Part shown: positions 1-8,967 of the stretch, one piece after another
How the letters are laid out: every line of letters begins with the position of its first letter
Numbering within the stretch: position 1 is the first letter of the stretch
NCBI GenBank assembly: GCA_037176725.1
Contig: JAZBRS010000029.1
Span: 43,968,001 to 44,032,000 of the forward strand
Direction: 5' to 3'
Length of the DNA: 64,000 bases
Source: Posidonia oceanica
Taxonomy: Eukaryota > Streptophyta > Magnoliopsida > Alismatales > Posidoniaceae
Made by a program: the position numbers and the translations under genes
The notes under the pieces: model-generated
What the model was told of the DNA's origin: nothing
Databases searched by the model: none
The model's input: the letters and a program-made list of their open reading frames with translations, nothing else

Positions 1-699
1 TCTTTCTCTTTTTTACTGTGCTCAAGGCCCAGCCCATGTCCAACTTCTTCTTCTTCCCTCCATCCCTTCTTCTTCTTTCCACTCTCCTCCTCTCTCACAA
101 CCTGCAAACGACAACACCTCTCCCCCATTGGTTTTCTTTTTTTTCAAACCTCCCTGACACCACCTTGACCTCCCACCATCACCCACGACCCACGACCAAG
201 GCCACTCCCTCCATGCCCTGCCAATGGTGGCAGAAAATAGAGACCCATGCCCTCCCTTTGACTGTTGGAAACCAGCAACTTTGAGGCAACAAAACTTGAG
301 ATCTTGGAACCAAAAAGGAGTTCGGCCAATACACCTGCAAAGACCAAGCTCCCAGCTCCCTCACCCTTCTTCCAAAACTGAAAAACACCTTCAAACCTTC
401 CCGGAATCAAGCTCCAAACTCTTCAGCACCCAACACCATCTTGCCAACCTTCCCCATTGCAAATCCACCACCACGAGCCTCCTAAAATCCCAGAACTTTG
501 CCATCAGACTCACCAAGCAACCACCTTCCCAAGCCACCCAAAATCGCGCCCTAAAACCTTCCACACTCCTCACAGTCCACTACAAACACTTGGGTCCTCA
601 TTTTTGCCAAAAACTTCAAACTCCCATAACTTCCTCTACACTCAGTGAAATTCACTTCCGATTCCTCCCACGCACTCCCCAAGCAACCACCTAGCCGCC

Positions 700-1260
700 C
701 GTACCCTTGCCTCGGCCTGGAACGCCGCACAACGCCGCACCCACCTCGGCCTTCACAGTTGAGCCTCCACTAAACCAGATCTTGCTCCAGGCCGTAGAAG
801 ACCCCCCGGAGACCTCCGTCATCCTCCTCGGGCCTCCGGCAACGCCCCCCGAGCTCCCCAACGCAGCAGTCGCCGCCCTCCGCCATCCCCACTCTTCTCC
901 GGCCGGCCGAAAGCCACCCAGGTGGGTGGGCTGTTCCGGCGTGCGAAAGGGTCGAGGCAAACTTCCCCCGGATTCCCCTCGTCGCCCTCTTGCTCCTCGG
1001 CTTTTCCCCGAGGCGTTTCGTCACCTGTGCTGCCCGCAAAGACTCGCCGGAGTTGCCTTCTTCTCCGGCACCGGTCGCCGGAACTGCAAGGACGGCAGCC
1101 ATCCCGCGCGTCTCCGCCGCCGCCGACGCACCGCCGTGCCCCTCCTCGCCTCCGTCGCACCCCGCAGCTACCCCCCCCCGCCTGCCGCCGCCTCGCGTCA
1201 CCCCTCCTCCACCGGCCTGGAGGAATCGCCGGCGAAGTTTGGCCCCCCTCCACTGTAAGT
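700..1260 (+). other. GC-rich LTR segment ending in a splice-donor-like site
   Basis: Base composition changes sharply from GC-rich (700-1254) to T-rich after the sequence actgtaagt, whose gtaagt occupies 1255-1260 and fits a plant 5' splice site. Related LTRs show the same change, with donor-like caggt at about 34470, 53434 and 60060. A long open frame across 707-1258 has biased Pro/Arg/Ala content and matches nothing I know, so I do not call it a gene. An LTR leader exon followed by an intron is possible but unproven. Confidence 0.35.
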
Positions 1261-1299
1261 CCTCCCCTTCTTTTCCTTTCTTTTGTTAACTTAGGTAAT

Positions 1300-2500
1300 T
1301 TTTTTACATTGCATTTCTTTCGTTTAAGTTTTTGATTATTGCGTTTAAGTCCAAAGCATGTTTAAACTTATGTTATTTTGATCTAAAACCATGTTAAATT
1401 GCAGGATCTGTTTATAGTTTTCAATATTTGCATGAAAGTCCACTTACTGTGTTTGCTAGTTATAAAAAATTTCGTTTCAGCCCTTATGCTTTCAATATTT
1501 GCATCCAGGTCCTACAGTAGTTCATGTAATCTTAATATGCATAGTTTGCCTTATTGTATTGCATTCTATATCCCTGTTTTTTCCATTTTTTGCTTTCTGA
1601 TCCATTGTAATGTAGAACCTAGGTCTTAATTTAAATTGTTTGCTTACTGTATTGCATGTTTGCCCCTCTGATTTTTCCTTTTTGCATCTAGGTCCATTTT
1701 AAATGCATAATGATCATTTTGCATGCATCTTAGCTTATTGCATTGCATTTTCAACCTTGCATTTTCAAAAAATTGCATGTCAGTCCATGGTCAGTAATTT
1801 CAGAGCACATTTGACATCTAAAATTGCATACTTGACCCTTGCATGATTTAAAAATGACACATAGGTCCTTGCATCCTTTTAAAGTCATGTAAAAAGACCG
1901 TTTTGCCCCTAAAGTTGCATCTTAGCTCCTATTCTTATAAAATTGCATATAGGCCCTCCACTTGCATTCCCAGACTCCCCAGGACCCTGTTTTCTGGAAA
2001 AATTGCATTTTAGCCCTTCATGTTTTAAAAAAAATTGCTTTTTGCTTGTCCTTCGCTTTCAAAACCTCCTCTGATGCATACTGACTTTTAAAAGCTGTGT
2101 TCTGAAGCCTTTTTTTTGCAAAACTACCCTCTGCCACCTCCTGTTCTCAGAATCCCTGCCTGTAAGCCCCATCCTTTTCAAAATTTGCATTTAAGCCCCT
2201 TTTCTTTTTTTAAAATAGCATTTGAACTCCTTTTTTTTTTCTAAAAAGTCTTCCTCCTTGTCTTTTCTGGCACCTTGCATGCATTTGCATTCATGTAGCT
2301 TTGCATTAAGTTTCTTTCGCACACACCAGAGCCCCCTCAGCTCCCATCCACCTGGGAGGACCCTTTTGCACATCCCTAGGACCTCCTGAACACCTAGGTC
2401 TGTTCTTCTCTCCTGTTCTGGCCTTTCCGCCCTGAAGCTGCGATATCTTTCAATCCGGCCGTTGGATCTTCCCAAACAAGCTGCCCAGGCGACCGCAGCG
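1300..2500 (+). repeat. T-rich degenerate short repeats (ttgcat...tagg/agcccc)
   Basis: Phrases such as aaattgcat followed by taggtcct or ttagcccc recur every few tens of bases. Equivalent stretches occur at about 35030-35860, 54000-54850 and 60640-61440. Copies are too diverged to give a clean unit. The composition is intron-like or untranslated-leader-like and no gene is visible. Confidence 0.55.
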
Positions 2501-2999
2501 AAGCGCTCTTCAGCACGGACCAAGCAGATTTCAGATCAGACACCAGGATTTCCGGGTATGCCCTCCTGAACCTTTGCATTGCATTCATTCGCATGCCATT
2601 TGCATAGTTTGCCTCGTTTTCGCTTTCGGTCTCTTTGAGCATGTAGAATAGGACCTCCCTTTCATGTCTATCAATTCCAATCCTCGTTTCGCGTTTCCCC
2701 GTGTGTTTTGCGTTGTGTTTTCCCTGGATTTGCCACTTAATGCGACTTTTTCCCCCTTTTCCACGATCCGATCGCATCGCGAGCTTTGGGCAGCGTGCGA
2801 GACACACCGTGGAGCGGTTTAGTGGGAAACGGTCACAAAGAGGCGGTAATCCCTCCGTTTGCCCACTCTCCCCTTTGCAGGTCTTTACACCTGCTCTGTG
2901 CGGCCCCGAACAGCGTCTGTTCTCACACACGCGCTGTCTTACCTCTCTTTGGCTTCTTCTGATCTTTTTCTTTGCATTAGCATTCGCATAGCTTTTTCG

Positions 3000-4010
3000 G
3001 GGTTTTGTTTCGCTGTTTCGGCACCGTTTTGCGTGCCTGCTTTGCTTTCTTGCCTCGTTTCGCGCCCGTCTTGTTTTTCGCTTGCTTTGCGTGCCGGTTT
3101 CGTTCTTTTTGCATCGTTTTGCGTGCCATTCTGTTTTGTTGTCTCGTTTTGCGTGCCGCCTTGCTTTTTCGCTCATTTTGCCTGCCGATTTCGTTCCTTT
3201 TGCATCGTTTTGCGTGCCATTCTGTTTTGTTGTCTCGTTTTGCGTGCCGCCTTGCTTTTTCGCTCATTTTGCCTGCCGATTTCGTTCTTTTCGCACCGTT
3301 TTGCGTGCCATTCTGCTTTCTTGCCTCGTTTCGCGCCCGTCTTGTTTTTCGCTTGCTTTGCGTGCCGGTTTCGTTCTTTTTGCATCGTTTTGCGTGCCAT
3401 TCTGTTTTGTTGTCTCGTTTTACGTGCCGCCTTGCTTTTTCGCTCATTTTGCCTGCCGATTTCGTTCCTTTTGCATCGTTTTGCGTGCCATTCTGTTTTG
3501 TTGTCTCGTTTTGCGTGCCGTCTTGCTTTTTCGCTCATTTTGCCTGCCGATTTCGTTCTTTTCGCACCGTTTTGCGTGCCATTCTGCTTTCTTGCCTCGT
3601 TTCGCGCCCGTCTTGTTTTTCGCTTGCTTTGCGTGCCGGTTTCGTTCTTTTTGCATCGTTTTGCGTGCCATTCTGTTTTGTTGTCTCGTTTTGCGTGCCG
3701 CCTTGCTTTTTCGCTCATTTTGCCTGCCGATTTCGTTCCTTTTGCATCGTTTTGCGTGCCATTCTGTTTTGTTGTCTCGTTTTGCGTGCCGCCTTGCTTT
3801 TTCGCTCATTTTGCCTGCCGATTTCGTTCTTTTCGCACCGTTTTGCGTGCCATTCTGCTTTCTTGCCTCGTTTCGCGCCCGTCTCGTTTTTCGCTCGCTT
3901 TGCGTGCCGGTTTCGCTCTTTCGCATCGTTTTGCGTGCGTTGTTCGCTTCCCGCCTCGTTTTGCGTGTTTTACGCCGTTTTCTCTTGCGTACCGATCGCA
4001 TTGCATGGTT
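3000..4010 (+). repeat. Hierarchical tandem array in 5' LTR: ~30-bp monomers in 271-bp higher-order units
   Basis: Monomers of about 30 bp built on cgttttgcgtgcc are grouped in threes (about 90 bp), and three such groups make a 271-bp unit. The landmark cttgctttgc falls at 3081, 3352 and 3623, with a one-base variant at 3894, an exact 271-bp spacing. The 3' LTR of the same element has one unit fewer. Because 271 is not a multiple of three and the repeat lacks stop codons, all frames stay open. The resulting Cys/Phe-rich and Lys/Arg-rich 'proteins' are artefacts. Confidence 0.9.
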
Positions 4011-4239
4011 TTGCCGCTGTTTTGTTTTCTCACTTGCATTTGCATATAGGGCTGTGATGCTTACTGCCTGGAGTTCTCACGAGCTAGGTTTCGCCTGGTT
4101 CGGAACACGGACAGCGTAGCTGAGCACTTAGAAAGCACGTTTACTTCCCTGCCTTGCATTTTCCCACTTAGAGCACTCCTTGAGCATTCATTTAGGCATT
4201 CATAGGCACATAGGCAATCCTGCATTTCCTTGCATATGC

Positions 4240-4345
4240 GAGCGTAAGCCTAGAAAGACCGATTCTCGGGCGTGTCGGGGGTGCCTAACACCTTCCCCGC
4301 GCGTAACAGGAGTCCTTGCCCTGTCTTCTGGCCCGCAATGACCAT
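4240..4345 (+). other. Conserved 3' block of the LTR
   Basis: A block with gaccgattctcgggcgtgtc, then ggtgcctaacaccttcccc and cgtaacaggagtcc, is nearly unchanged in every LTR of the window: about 20200, 26816 (LTR B, otherwise very different), 37428, 56211 and, reversed, 61880. Its strong conservation against a diverged background suggests function, such as RNA 3'-end formation, packaging or dimerisation. I recognise similar sequence from other plant Ty3/gypsy LTRs but cannot assign a role. Confidence 0.6.
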
Positions 4346-4494
4346 ATTGCCCCTATCCTAGGCTAGAGTCATCTCATTTGCATTCATTTGCATTTGTTTT
4401 CCTTTGCATTGCTTTGCTTTGCATTTCTTTCTTGGTTTTGCGTGTTAATTCACGCATTTCCCCGGTTTTCCTTGTCTCCCGTTAATAGACATGG

Positions 4495-4505
4495 TGGCGA
4501 CTCTG
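4495..4505 (+). other. Primer-binding-site-like copy inside the LTR
   Basis: tggcgactctg here equals the first 11 bases of the primer-binding site at 4621, 126 bp downstream. The same copy is found at 20444, 37667 and 56452, and with one change at 27044 and reversed at 61687. It lies within the LTR, so it is present at both ends of the element. Confidence 0.6.
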
Positions 4506-4620
4506 ATTTGTCTTATCTTTCCCTTTTTCTCCTCGATTTTAAGTATTTTCGAGTTGAGCCTCTTCCTCGGATCCAATCGCCGCTAAATAGCGAGCCTGAT
4601 TCCGATCGGGATCGCTACAG

Positions 4621-4639
4621 TGGCGACTCTGCTGGGGAC
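4621..4639 (+). other. Primer-binding site of element 1
   Basis: tggcgactctgctggggac begins two bases after the LTR end (tgg = complement of the tRNA CCA tail). This is where minus-strand DNA synthesis would start. The sequence is close to the complement of a plant tRNA-Arg 3' end, the primer reported for Ogre/Tat elements, but with a few mismatches, so tRNA identity is tentative. Confidence 0.75.
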
Positions 4640-5949
4640 TGATAGACTCCGGCTTTCGCTCTTGGTTTCTTCGCTCGCCTATTTTGCAGTTTTGTCTGCC
4701 TTGTGTGCCTTCTTTGCCTGTTTTGCTCGCTTTTCCGTGCAAATGCCTAGCGAGTCGCTTCATGGCTACTTTGCTTAGGTTTTGCACCTCTTTCGCCTCG
4801 ATTTGCGCTCTCTTTTTGCTTGGCTGTGCTCCTTTGCTTGTTTATTTACTTTTTGCCTTACTTATGCTCTTATTTCCCTTACAGTCCGCTTACTTTTACC
4901 TTACTTAATTTTACTTGCTTATTACTGCTCTAATTCTTGCACATTGCATGTCTACATACTTTGTTTGGCTAAAATACATGCTTTTTGGATGTTGAATGCT
5001 TCTTTTACACTCTTGCTATGTCACTACATACGCACATACTATGCTTACATGCCTTTTGACTTGATGAATGTTTCTTTTTCACCATCATATTCACAAACAC
5101 TCGCACATGCCATGAACATGCCTTTTGTTGTGTTGTATGATGGTTGCTTGCCATTTTGATTGATTTTCTTCCCTTTCGCACTTGCCATGCTTAGGATAGT
5201 AGAGACTTGTCTGCTTCCCCCATTGTTAACTAAAAAGCGCAAGTAAAAAGAACTTCTAGGGGCAACTAGAGACTACAAACAATCCTTCACTCCCTTTGGT
5301 TAATAAAATGCGCAAGATAAAAAACTCTAATCATTTGCATAAGCATCATATAGGGCATGCATTCTTCTCCTCTGAGTCCACCTACTAGTCTGCGAAGGAC
5401 GGTTTCGGCCTCTTGTTCCACTGCTTTGGGCGTGGCATAAGTTGGTCGGTCCGTCCCCTCCTTGTCCGGGGGTCGTGTCGGTGTTAGTAGAGGGTACCAC
5501 CCACGCTTTGGCGGGGTAGAGGCCACCAACGCACCACCCTGTCATTACCTGAGCTTTGGGCCAGGAGTCAGGCAGGGGACCTACTTTTTCTGACCTGAGT
5601 CGGTGACCCGTACATCCAGGGATACCCGGAGTAGACAACCTTACTAGGACACACTAGTTAGGTGAGGGGGGCATACTAGAAAGCATGCATATCATTCATG
5701 CCATTTAACTAACTCATTTGCATTCATCTTCTTAGTCCCTAACCCTAATTTCTTTCTGTTGTGTCAGCGTGATCGGTAAGCGAGTTCCCTTTGCCAGAGC
5801 TTGAGTACCGACCCTCGTTGACGCCCCTGTTGCGACCTACTCGCGACCATTCCCTTTCCGAGCTATCCGCACTTGCGACGATAGCTCCTCTTAGGAAGCA
5901 CCGCTTAAACACCCGTCGCAGCCCAGTTCTCACGCGCTCTAGGTCAGCA
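4640..5949 (+). other. Untranslated leader of element 1
   Basis: This stretch separates the primer-binding site from the gag start and is matched by 37819-39085 in element 2. It has T-rich and C/T-rich parts and no believable gene; the extra ORF that Ogre carries before gag is absent. A splice-donor-like ggtaag at 5775-5780 is conserved in element 2 at 38910-38915, about 174 bp before the gag ATG in both. Confidence 0.7.
5775..5781 (+). promoter_or_regulatory. Candidate splice donor in the leader
   Basis: atcggtaagc with GT at 5776 fits the 5' splice-site consensus and is kept in element 2 (GT at 38911), with the distance to the gag ATG also kept (174 and 175 bp). It would be the natural donor for a spliced RNA that skips gag-pol and expresses the downstream ORF. 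Inference only. Confidence 0.35.
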
Positions 5950-8900
5950 ATGGCCCAGTACGTTAGTGAGCCTTCTTTTACTCCCGTCACGGAGGGTGTT
6001 TCCATTCCGGCCCCTCTGGTTGCTCCCTCTGTCCCTCTTGTTCCCCCTCCGATGCCAGGGTTTCCTCCTCTGACGTCTCTAGGTTCTCAGTGCACCCCGG
6101 GACAGTGGCAAGCCTCCCTTCCTCCGGATCCGGTCGCCGAATCTATCTTGACGGCCATTACTTGCGCTCCGGAGACGCCACTGCCCCCTCCGTCCCAGGG
6201 ATACGTCGCTTTCGACATCCCTTCCACCGCTGCTGCGACCTTCTCTGTAGAATCCTTCCCTCCCGGACAGTCTGTGTCCGTGCCACTTGTTTCTCAGCCT
6301 CCGCCGGCACTGCACTTCAGCGTCCCCACTGGCGAGACGCCCGAGGCGCAGTACCAGCATCTGATGGAGCTCGCCCAGAGACTGCAGGGCATGGCTCTAT
6401 CAGTTCGTCCTCCTTCTGTCCCTGTCGTTCCTGAGGTTCCTCCGAGGCCAGTTCCTGCATTCCTTGCATCAACCTCTACATCTCCGCCTCGACCATCGTC
6501 GCAACTGCTCACGGTTCCGACGATGGGGGCTCGTTTGCCGCCTCCTCCTGCACAACACTTGGCACAGCATGCTCCACTTCCTTCTGGTGGTCAACCCTTC
6601 GGATCGGCTGGAGCCCAGTACCTCACTGGCTCGCTGTCTGGCACCCCGCCTGTACAGCAATTGGCGCTCCGTCATCCTACCCCTGTCCCAGCACAGCATG
6701 GCATTTATTCTTCTCCTCTCCCTCAAGTCCAGCATCCTGCATACACTCCTGCATACACTATCCCCCAGCACGGATATGTCGGCCATCCCGTTGCTCCACC
6801 AGGCGACGCTATGGTAGATCCGGAGGAGCACTTAGGTGCGACCCATTCGGCGTATGTGCTCGCTACCCCTGCTGATCCCTCCCCTCCAGCAGCAATCCAA
6901 GATCCCATCAATAACCGGATGGACGTCTTGGAGAAAGCACTACGACTAGTGCAGGGTACTGAGCACCAGACCTACCAATTTCGAGACCTCTGTTGCTTTC
7001 CAGAGGCGGTACTCCCTCCGAAGTTCAAAATCCCGGACTTCGAGAAGTATAATGGTAGGGGCTGCCCCGTAGCACACTTGAAGGCGTATTGCGGTGGTCT
7101 CGCTCAGCTTCAGGCTGACGAGAGGTTGCTGATCCGCTTGTTCCAGAAGAGTTTGACCGGGCCGGCACTCAAGTGGTTCACATCACTCGATATGTCAGCC
7201 ATCAAGACTTGGAACGACCTCAGTCAGGCGTTCCTGGAGCAATACTCCTTCAACCTCGATCTTGTCCCAAAGAGGGCGGACTTGATCGCCATCAAGCAGA
7301 ACTCTGGCGAGCCGTTCGGGGAGTACGTCGGCCGCTGGCGCGCCCTTGCCTCTCAGGTTCGAGATAGACCCTCTGATGAGGAGTCTATCGAGATTGTTAT
7401 CAAAGGGGCGCAGCCGTCTCTCGGAGCTCTGCTTAGCATTCAGCCAGTCACTACTTTCGCGGCACTCATCAGAGCTGGAGCGCGTGTAGAGAGTTCTTTG
7501 CGGAGTGGCAACTTCCCGGCTCTCTCTGCGTTCGCTAAGCAGGCGGCGATCAGCAGCAGCAGCGCCAACAGCAACATCTCCAACAACAACAACAGCGGCA
7601 GCAACAGCAACCGCCCGAAGAGGAAGGATTCGCCGAAGCCCGCTGTTGCATTCGTCGATTCTCCTGCTGTGCCTGTTCGCTTGCCGTCTCGGCCTGCCCC
7701 AGCTCAGATGGTGTACGCTCCTGCACCTAGGAATCCACACACACCGCACATCACAACCACCGCTAGACCGGTCTATCCTGCCGCACCGGTTCAGCAAGGC
7801 CCGTACCCGAGGCAAAGAAGACCACCCACTGAGAGGCGGAATTTCACCCCACTGGTGGAACCACTCACGGTCATCTTGCCAAAGGTGGCATCGCTCCTGA
7901 AGTTCCCAGAGGTTCGTCCGCCGCCATGCCCTCTGCCGCATTGGTTTAGGTCGGACCTCTTCTGCAATTTCCATCGAAGCGTCGGGCATTCGACGGACAA
8001 TTGCTTCTCCCTGCGGAACGCAATTCAGGACCTGATCGAATCGGGAACGATTGTGATCGACACGCACGAGGCATCCACCCAAGCACGCACTCATGCATCT
8101 GCATCTCCAGCTGTTCCCCCGCATTCTGGCATCGTCCGCCAACCTTTACCGGAGCACTCTTATCCGGGAGGGGCGGGAACCTCAGGCGTCCACTCTGTCT
8201 TTCCTTCTGGGTCTGCTACCTCTGAAGTAGACCCTTCTGATCTTATCTCTGACATCTCTGAGCCTTTCCCGGTCAGTCTCTACCTCGCGGCAGTTGCCGG
8301 CTCTGAGTCGGGAATCCATTTGATCCGACCACGTGCCAGGCCGGAGCACCCTCTCGTGCCTCCCACCGTGCTCCCTCAGGCTCAATCCCCTGTGCACCTT
8401 CTAGCTAGGGCCCAGCCTAATTCCCCTATCCACCTTTTAGGGCGACCTCAGCCACACCTTCTAGGCAGACCTCAACCTGCCCCAGCCTTCCCACCCCGAC
8501 AACCATACCCCTTAGATAGACCTCGGCTACACCTCCTAGGCAGACCTCAACCTGCCCCAGCCTTCCCACCACAGCAACCATATCCCTTAGACAGACCCCA
8601 GTATCCTGTAGGTCCCCCTGTAACCCCTCCTGTGCTCGCAGCACGTGCTCCAGTCGTCATCGATTTGACTCTGGACACCCATTGCGTCCCTTACAGCTAC
8701 GCCACAGAAATGTGTGCAGAAGTAACGCGATCGGGGAGGGTTTACAGGCCCCCAGTGCCGGCAACTAGGCCAACTCACCCTAGACCTGTTATGCCCCCAC
8801 CCTCAAGCCAACCCATAGCAGATCCAACCCCGGATCAGCCCGTAGTTAGCCAAATCCCTACCCAGCCTGTAGTAACCCAGCTCCCTTCCACTATCCTCTT

Positions 8901-8967
8901 AGAACCTGCTAGAACCACTCCTCCGGCTGCTAGGAGAAGCCAACCTAAAGCAGACTTAACCTCTTAG
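5950..8967 (+). CDS. gag: Gag polyprotein of element 1
   Basis: Gag forms the cytoplasmic particle that packages element RNA. I choose the ATG at 5950 because it and its surroundings (MAQYVSEP) are kept in element 2; the frame is open upstream but without ATG. A long Pro/Ser/Gln-rich N-terminal part precedes a retrotransposon Gag core at about residues 358-497, with KFKIPDFEKYNG at its start and a WxxL region. Then come an Asn/Ser-rich stretch and a zinc-knuckle variant of the CxxH-x4-H-x4-C form at about residues 672-685. The C-terminal region is Pro-rich and has a 75-bp (25-residue) tandem duplication near 8454-8603, absent from element 2. The frame ends at an in-frame TAG (8965-8967), after which protease continues in the same frame. 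Confidence 0.9.
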   Translation: MAQYVSEPSFTPVTEGVSIPAPLVAPSVPLVPPPMPGFPPLTSLGSQCTPGQWQASLPPDPVAESILTAITCAPETPLPPPSQGYVAFDIPSTAAATFSVESFPPGQSVSVPLVSQPPPALHFSVPTGETPEAQYQHLMELAQRLQGMALSVRPPSVPVVPEVPPRPVPAFLASTSTSPPRPSSQLLTVPTMGARLPPPPAQHLAQHAPLPSGGQPFGSAGAQYLTGSLSGTPPVQQLALRHPTPVPAQHGIYSSPLPQVQHPAYTPAYTIPQHGYVGHPVAPPGDAMVDPEEHLGATHSAYVLATPADPSPPAAIQDPINNRMDVLEKALRLVQGTEHQTYQFRDLCCFPEAVLPPKFKIPDFEKYNGRGCPVAHLKAYCGGLAQLQADERLLIRLFQKSLTGPALKWFTSLDMSAIKTWNDLSQAFLEQYSFNLDLVPKRADLIAIKQNSGEPFGEYVGRWRALASQVRDRPSDEESIEIVIKGAQPSLGALLSIQPVTTFAALIRAGARVESSLRSGNFPALSAFAKQAAISSSSANSNISNNNNSGSNSNRPKRKDSPKPAVAFVDSPAVPVRLPSRPAPAQMVYAPAPRNPHTPHITTTARPVYPAAPVQQGPYPRQRRPPTERRNFTPLVEPLTVILPKVASLLKFPEVRPPPCPLPHWFRSDLFCNFHRSVGHSTDNCFSLRNAIQDLIESGTIVIDTHEASTQARTHASASPAVPPHSGIVRQPLPEHSYPGGAGTSGVHSVFPSGSATSEVDPSDLISDISEPFPVSLYLAAVAGSESGIHLIRPRARPEHPLVPPTVLPQAQSPVHLLARAQPNSPIHLLGRPQPHLLGRPQPAPAFPPRQPYPLDRPRLHLLGRPQPAPAFPPQQPYPLDRPQYPVGPPVTPPVLAARAPVVIDLTLDTHCVPYSYATEMCAEVTRSGRVYRPPVPATRPTHPRPVMPPPSSQPIADPTPDQPVVSQIPTQPVVTQLPSTILLEPARTTPPAARRSQPKADLTS

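Larger units (their letters stand above)
1..4619 (+). repeat. 5' LTR of element 1 (3'-most ~4.6 kb of a ~6-kb LTR)
   Basis: The segment ends in gatcgctaca directly before the primer-binding site, and its last 2.1 kb reappears at 18731-20568 and, reversed, at 61574-64000. Complete related LTRs in the window are about 6.0 kb, so roughly 1.4 kb lies outside. Content in order: a pyrimidine-rich and GC-rich part to about 1254, a T-rich part of degenerate short repeats to about 2500, a conserved block around 2750-2900, a tandem array 3000-4010, and a conserved 3' block 4240-4619. No convincing protein is encoded; open frames inside come from the repeats. Confidence 0.9.

Noticed and set aside
707..1258. 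183-residue Pro/Arg-rich open frame
   Set aside because: Lies in GC-rich LTR sequence with long open frames on both strands; no domain and no matching frame kept in the other LTRs.
2859..4119. Several 180-400-residue open frames on both strands over the LTR array (Cys/Phe/Leu-rich or Lys/Arg/Asn-rich)
   Set aside because: They are translations of a stop-free tandem repeat whose 271-bp period rotates through all frames; the same chains appear at 19075-20064, 36475-37215 and 62078-63160.
5791..5949. Gag start further upstream
   Set aside because: The frame is open from 5791 but has no ATG before 5950, and the corresponding element 2 sequence has a frame change; the ATG at 5950 is conserved.
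7195..8142. 315-residue open frame on the minus strand inside gag
   Set aside because: Shadow of the GC-rich gag frame; no recognisable domain.
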